51,148 nucleotides of DNA from an uncultured Saprospiraceae bacterium (GTDB lineage: Bacteria; Bacteroidota; Bacteroidia; Chitinophagales; Saprospiraceae): positions 1-51,148 of the forward strand of contig CALFDU010000069.1 of assembly GCA_937950315.1 (NCBI GenBank), given 5' to 3'. Below are positions 46,970 through 51,148 of the stretch, in pieces (position 1 is the first letter of the stretch; the number at the start of each line of letters is the position of its first letter). Under the pieces are notes generated by a model that made no database searches, was not told the DNA's origin, and saw nothing but the letters and a program-made list of their open reading frames with translations. The position numbers were made by a program, and so were the translations under genes.

Positions 46970-48757
46970 ATGAAAAGAATCATTCAATGTATGGCGCTTG
47001 CCTTTCTCCTAAGTCAAGTACTCCACGCACAACACATGGATTATCTTGGCGCCGGCCATGATAACGGTATCACAATCACCACAAGTTCTGGATCCAATGG
47101 AATCAAAACCATTGATGGAGACGGATTGACTGCCCAAAGAGTGGCAGCAGCAAGATTTTTATCTCAAGCAGGTTTTGGTGGTGACTTAAATGACATTGAT
47201 CTTATCAATGCAGTAGGATTTGAACAATGGATCGATGATCAAGTAGCGCTTCCAGCATCTGAATATTTGCTCGAGCTTGAAGACATTTGGGACGTCATCT
47301 TTAATGGATATTTGGATTATGGTATTCCTGAAGACGACATCTTTGGACCTTACCATCCGCATTTTTCTTACACATGGTTTGAGCACCTCATGACAGAGGA
47401 TGATCAATTTAGACAAAAGGTATCTTACGTACTTAGTCAAATATTTGTAGTATCCATCAACTCTGACTTAAGAGATTGGGCCTATGCATTGGCAAGTTAC
47501 TATGATATATTCCAAACACATGGTTTGGGCAATTACAAAGACCTTATCACAGAAATTTCATTGCACCCGACAATGGGTTATTACCTAAGTCATTTTGAAA
47601 ACCCAAAAACGGATGCAGCCAATAATATTCATCCTGACGAGAACTATGCAAGAGAAATCATGCAATTGTTTTCGATTGGACTAAATGAATTAAACTTGGA
47701 TGGCACCTACAAACTAGATAGCAACGGAGATAAGATCCCGACCTACGACAACGATGACATCAAAGAGCTAGCAAAAGTTTTTACAGGTCTTGGAGCAGGA
47801 GGCATCCAAGATTGGGTTGATTGGACAGGAGGAAATCCAGTTTTCGGAATAGGAATCTACGCTACCGACAGAACGGTCCCAATGGCCATGTATGAAAGTG
47901 AGCACGAACAAGGACCAAAGGTACTATTTGGCGGAAGCCACACCATACCAGCTGGACAGACCGGCATGGAAGATATCGAAGACGCGATTGACATCATTTT
48001 TAACCATCCCAACGTTGGACCTTTCTTATCAAGGAGAATTATTCAACGAATGATTAAATCCAATCCGAGTCCTGAATATATAGAAAGAGTTGCTACGGTT
48101 TTTAACAACAATGGATCAGGCGTAAGAGGAGATATGTTAGCAGTTATCAAGGCGGTGCTACTGGATGATGAAGCAAGAAATTGTGATGCACTATTGGTAA
48201 ACGATCCAGGAAGACTGAGAGAACCGATCATGAGACTTACATCCTTGATGAAGGCAATTCCATTGGAACAAGACGGAGGAAATTATTGGGAAGCAGGAGT
48301 GCAATTCAATAACTCTATGTCACAACAAGTACTGGCCTCTCCTACTGTTTTTAATTTTTATTTGCCTGACTATCAACCAAATGGAGATATTGGAAATGCA
48401 GGTCTTGTAGCTCCAGAATTTCAGATTTTTAATACACAGACTTCTATCGGATACATCAACGAAGCCCACTCTTGGACCATCTGGGACTACATGCTGAGTG
48501 ACTGGGAAGACAACGAAGTATTTGGGTCAAATACAGTGAGTTTGGAAGATGCTCACTTAATAGATGCGATGAACACTGATGGCATTGAAAAATTTCTCAA
48601 TGAAATTGATATCACGATCGGACTCGGTCAAATATCAGACGACACCCGTGATTTAATGAGACAAGCTGCACTAGACTTGAATTGGAATGCCATTCATGAC
48701 GCAAGGATTATGCTTTACATCCTACTTATTTCACCTGATTTTGCCATCTTAAGATAG
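46970..48757 (+). CDS. DUF1800 domain-containing protein, exported
   Basis: A 595-residue protein with signal peptide (about 1-20, LSQVLHAQ) and the DUF1800 domain (about 58-590): RVAAARFLSQAGFGG at the start, RQKVSYVLSQIFVVS, HPDENYAREIMQLFSIGLNELN and FLSRRIIQRMIKSNPSPEYI. Function unknown; DUF1800 genes are almost always next to a DUF1501 gene, as here, 5 bases downstream. Both are abundant in Bacteroidota and Planctomycetota and are suspected to act on surface or extracellular polymers. It follows the giant T9SS gene by 283 bases that hold its terminator and no other gene. Confidence 0.9.
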   Translation: MKRIIQCMALAFLLSQVLHAQHMDYLGAGHDNGITITTSSGSNGIKTIDGDGLTAQRVAAARFLSQAGFGGDLNDIDLINAVGFEQWIDDQVALPASEYLLELEDIWDVIFNGYLDYGIPEDDIFGPYHPHFSYTWFEHLMTEDDQFRQKVSYVLSQIFVVSINSDLRDWAYALASYYDIFQTHGLGNYKDLITEISLHPTMGYYLSHFENPKTDAANNIHPDENYAREIMQLFSIGLNELNLDGTYKLDSNGDKIPTYDNDDIKELAKVFTGLGAGGIQDWVDWTGGNPVFGIGIYATDRTVPMAMYESEHEQGPKVLFGGSHTIPAGQTGMEDIEDAIDIIFNHPNVGPFLSRRIIQRMIKSNPSPEYIERVATVFNNNGSGVRGDMLAVIKAVLLDDEARNCDALLVNDPGRLREPIMRLTSLMKAIPLEQDGGNYWEAGVQFNNSMSQQVLASPTVFNFYLPDYQPNGDIGNAGLVAPEFQIFNTQTSIGYINEAHSWTIWDYMLSDWEDNEVFGSNTVSLEDAHLIDAMNTDGIEKFLNEIDITIGLGQISDDTRDLMRQAALDLNWNAIHDARIMLYILLISPDFAILR

Positions 48758-48762
48758 AAACC

Positions 48763-50163
48763 ATGAACAAAAAATATTACAATAAAATATCAAGAAGAAG
48801 ATTTTTAGGACAGGCAACTTGTAGTGCAGTAGCTAGTACCACTTTACTTAGTACTTTGCTCGACCTAAAGAAAATAAATGCAGCGGCAGCAGCATCCACC
48901 ACCAATATGGCAAATGGAAATTATAAAGCCATGGTATGCATCATGCTAGGAGGAGGAAACGACTCTTTCAATATGTTGATTCCAACAGAAACAAACGCTT
49001 ATAGCCATTATGCAACTACCAGATCCAATCTGGCCATTCCGCAAGCAGATATACTTTCGTTGAATGGAACGAATCATGGATTGCATCCTGCGATGACAGG
49101 CGTACAATCTTTATACAACAGCAACAAACTTTCATTTATTTCAAATGTTGGTACGCTGATTCATCCGATCACCAAGCAACAATATTATGATGAAACTGTT
49201 GATATCCCGCTTGGATTGTTTTCTCATGCAGATCAAGCACAGCAGTGGCAGACCTCTATTCCTCATGATAGAACAGCCATTGGTTGGGGAGGAAAAGTAG
49301 CCGACCTACTGCAAAGCATGAACGGTAATTCAGATATTTCCATGAACATTTCATTGGCTGGATCCAATACTTTTCAAAAAGGAACAGATACGGTAGAATA
49401 TGTGATTGATCCATACGAAGGATCGCAAGGAATTGAGGGCTACGGTGGAGGAAACACCTTACAACAAATCCAAACAGATGCGGTAGATCACTTCATTGAC
49501 CAAGCTTATGCAGACATGTTCAAAAAGTCTTACGTCGATGTCATCAAAGTAGCAAGGGATTCACACGAAGAATTTTCTGCGGCAATTGATGGAGTGGCTG
49601 ATTTTACTACTGCCTTTTCAGACAATGATATATCTCAGTCTATGCATATGATCGCAAAGACCATTGCTGCAAGAGATACACTCGGCGTACAAAGACAAAT
49701 TTTCTTTGTGGACTTTGGAGGTTGGGACCACCACGATGAGGTCTTGGCCAATCAAAACGAAATGCTTCAGATATTGAGCGATGCGATGAAAGAATTCAAC
49801 GATGCGATGGAAGAAATCAATACTGATGACTGCGTTTCAACATTTACGATGTCTGAATTTTCTCGGACACTTACGTCAAATGGAAATGGAACCGATCATG
49901 CGTGGGGAGGAAATGTGATGGCGATGGGAGGACCAATTATCGGAGGGAACATCTTTGGCACCTACCCTTCTCTCGAACTGAACAACAGTATCGAAGTAGG
50001 AGGTGGCGTTTTGATTCCTAATCTTTCGTGCGATGAATATTTTGCCGAACTAGCGATGTGGTTTGGAGTGAACAACAGTGATCTCGCTGACATATTCCCT
50101 AATCTAGGTCACTTCTATACGATAGGCTCTGGAACACCACCGATCGGATTCTTAGACATTTAA
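48763..50163 (+). CDS. DUF1501 domain-containing protein with Tat-like signal
   Basis: A 466-residue protein with an N-terminal SRRRFLG motif (residues 10-16) and an Ala-rich hydrophobic stretch, a twin-arginine signal. The body is the DUF1501 domain, an alkaline-phosphatase/sulfatase-like fold: VCIMLGGGNDSFNMLIP, NVGTLIHP, LFSHADQAQQWQTS, FVDFGGWDHHDE, TMSEFSRTLTSNGNGTDHAWGG. Metal-binding Asp/His residues (GGND, GGWDHH, DHAWGG) are kept, so an enzymatic role is plausible though no substrate is known. It is translated from a start five bases after DUF1800 and is followed ten bases later by the discoidin-like gene. Confidence 0.92.
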   Translation: MNKKYYNKISRRRFLGQATCSAVASTTLLSTLLDLKKINAAAAASTTNMANGNYKAMVCIMLGGGNDSFNMLIPTETNAYSHYATTRSNLAIPQADILSLNGTNHGLHPAMTGVQSLYNSNKLSFISNVGTLIHPITKQQYYDETVDIPLGLFSHADQAQQWQTSIPHDRTAIGWGGKVADLLQSMNGNSDISMNISLAGSNTFQKGTDTVEYVIDPYEGSQGIEGYGGGNTLQQIQTDAVDHFIDQAYADMFKKSYVDVIKVARDSHEEFSAAIDGVADFTTAFSDNDISQSMHMIAKTIAARDTLGVQRQIFFVDFGGWDHHDEVLANQNEMLQILSDAMKEFNDAMEEINTDDCVSTFTMSEFSRTLTSNGNGTDHAWGGNVMAMGGPIIGGNIFGTYPSLELNNSIEVGGGVLIPNLSCDEYFAELAMWFGVNNSDLADIFPNLGHFYTIGSGTPPIGFLDI

Positions 50164-50173
50164 AAGCAACAAC

Positions 50174-50848
50174 ATGAAACTATCATATATCATATCAACA
50201 ATACTATGCTTCCTCTGCTTGACAGAAGCACAAAGTCAATGTTACTTTGACAGACACGATACCTCAGCTCAGACGGCTTGGGAGTCATGTTCTGAAAGCA
50301 ATAACCCCAATCCAGCTAGAGGAGTTGGTCATTGGATCATGTATGATTTTGGTCAAAATTATGATCTAGGTCAAATGCACTTTTGGAATTACAACTATCC
50401 TGGCGAAACCAACAAAGGGATCGCCGATGTTATCGTAGACTACTCTACCGATGGCAGCACATGGCAAGGAGGAATCACCCATACCATGGATGAAGCCAAT
50501 GCGAGTGGATTCTATGAAGGAGAAGCAGGACCACAACTAGGTGGTGTTTCTGCTAGATACTTGATACTTACATTTAGTTCCAACCATGGAGGAAGTTGTT
50601 ATGGCTTTGCAGAGATGCGAATAGGGCTTTACGAAGACCCATGCGATGACATAACCTTAAACGTAGATGAAGTTCCTGTCTTAAGTGGACTCTATCATGC
50701 AGAACAAGTACTTAACTCAGAGGGATTGGTGAATGCAACGAGTGAAGTTTTATTTCAAGCAGAAAATGAAATTACATTGGAAGCAGGATTTGAATCCAAG
50801 CTAGGTGCAGACTTTGAAGCCAAAATCAATGACTGTCCCAATCCATAG
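50174..50848 (+). CDS. Exported discoidin-like/3-coathanger protein
   Basis: A 224-residue protein with signal peptide (about 1-21, CLTEAQSQ), a galactose-binding-like (F5/8-type) domain (about 25-158: HWIMYDFGQNYDLGQMHFWNYN, VIVDYSTDGSTW, ARYLILTFSSNHGGSCYGFAEMRI) and a C-terminal segment LFQAENEITLEAGFESKLGADFEAKI that resembles the 3-coathanger stack domain of Bacteroidota secreted proteins. Probably binds a carbohydrate or cell-surface ligand (inference). Third gene of the DUF1800-DUF1501 operon and its last, ended by a perfect hairpin. Confidence 0.87.
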   Translation: MKLSYIISTILCFLCLTEAQSQCYFDRHDTSAQTAWESCSESNNPNPARGVGHWIMYDFGQNYDLGQMHFWNYNYPGETNKGIADVIVDYSTDGSTWQGGITHTMDEANASGFYEGEAGPQLGGVSARYLILTFSSNHGGSCYGFAEMRIGLYEDPCDDITLNVDEVPVLSGLYHAEQVLNSEGLVNATSEVLFQAENEITLEAGFESKLGADFEAKINDCPNP

Positions 50849-50891
50849 AGTCGTTTAGGTAAAGCATATTCCTTTTATGGGAATTGACTTG

Positions 50892-50943
50892 TGATCCATA
50901 TCGTATTGAGCGGTGCTCAATACGATATGGATCATTTTTTTTT
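50892..50943 (+). terminator. Strong Rho-independent terminator, 20-bp perfect stem
   Basis: 50892-50911 pairs perfectly with 50915-50934 around loop GGT, followed by nine T. It closes the DUF1800-DUF1501-discoidin operon; the minus-strand side has no T-run, so it is directional. Confidence 0.95.
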
Positions 50944-50948
50944 GTACA

Positions 50949-51148
50949 CTACTCATCCGTTTCTTCCAAAATAAATATATCATTGACAGGCTTGCCGAAA
51001 AGCCTAGATATCTTTAAGGCCAAAATGGTTGATGGAACATATCTGCTTTTCTCTATCGAATTAATTGTTTGCCTAGAGACGCCAATTTTTTTTGCGAGGT
51101 CCTCTTGCGTCAGATTCATTTCAGCTCTTTCAATTTTGACTCTATTCT
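50949..51148 (-). CDS. XRE-family HTH transcriptional regulator (5' truncated)
   Basis: Reading the minus strand from the window end (first whole codon at 51146) gives 65 residues before TAG at 50949-50951. The sequence NRVKIERAEMNLTQEDLAKKIGVSRQTINSIEKSRYVPSTILALKISRLFG...DIFI is a complete helix-turn-helix of the small XRE type (about 65-70 residues) whose relatives often sit beside a DUF membrane protein upstream. Only the first one to three codons are missing beyond the window edge. It is convergent with the discoidin operon. Confidence 0.9.
   Translation of the reverse strand, partial: NRVKIERAEMNLTQEDLAKKIGVSRQTINSIEKSRYVPSTILALKISRLFGKPVNDIFILEETDE

Overview
The window looks like a chromosomal segment of a Bacteroidota bacterium, most likely a Saprospiraceae/Lewinella-type member of Saprospirales. 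The reasons are two giant secreted proteins ending in the gliding-motility-type (CHU_C, type B) type IX secretion C-terminal domain, FecA-like SusC-style receptors, imelysin/DUF4856 lipoproteins, DUF1800/DUF1501 pairs, and several upstream regions carrying the Bacteroidota promoter element TAnnTTTG. No rRNA, tRNA or CRISPR array was seen.

Layout. 1-8982: the 3' part of a giant repetitive surface protein (5' end outside the window), made of about 26 copies of a ~70-residue Ig/PKD-like repeat followed by a three-step 231-residue super-repeat and a T9SS sorting domain. 9337-10758: an isolated, AT-rich AAA ATPase/DUF4143 gene with its own promoter, flanked by two non-coding gaps. 11087-14266: tightly packed miaB, sigma-54 activator, lptE. 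14267-21642: an EamA transporter and a four-gene, translationally coupled cassette (DUF4856 lipoprotein, imelysin-like lipoprotein, HTTM/vitamin-K-carboxylase-like membrane protein, TonB receptor), probably for iron or another metal. 21764-25214: TPR protein, secG, groES, groEL. In Bacteroidota miaB-sigma54-lptE and TPR-secG-groESL commonly belong together, so the cassette looks inserted between lptE and secG; a 43-bp tandem repeat lies at its right border.

25340-26453 (-): ECF sigma factor and membrane protein. 26650-29270 (+): malic enzyme, 2TM protein, tRNA-dihydrouridine synthase whose N-terminus is encoded upstream of any AUG/GUG/UUG. 29281-36649 (-): small lipoprotein, Cys/Met-metabolism PLP lyase, NhaC antiporter, a putative transmembrane anti-sigma factor, an ECF sigma factor and two SUMF1-domain proteins (one fused to a long N-terminal region). 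36909-38720 (-): secreted CocE/PepX-type serine hydrolase, divergent from a TPR lipoprotein (38855-40393). 40483-50848 (+): a second giant PKD/SprB/SdrD-type T9SS protein, then DUF1800, DUF1501 and a discoidin-like protein, ended by a 20-bp perfect hairpin terminator. 50949-51148 (-): a partial XRE-type repressor.

The most unexpected signal is not a gene. A 13-bp word, ATTTGCGSAAGCG (S = G or C), occurs seven times exactly and four more times with one mismatch, on both strands, inside genes in different reading frames and twice in non-coding DNA. By a rough estimate (about 40% GC) far less than one copy is expected. It behaves like a DNA-level dispersed signal (uptake sequence, HIP1-like or protein-binding site).
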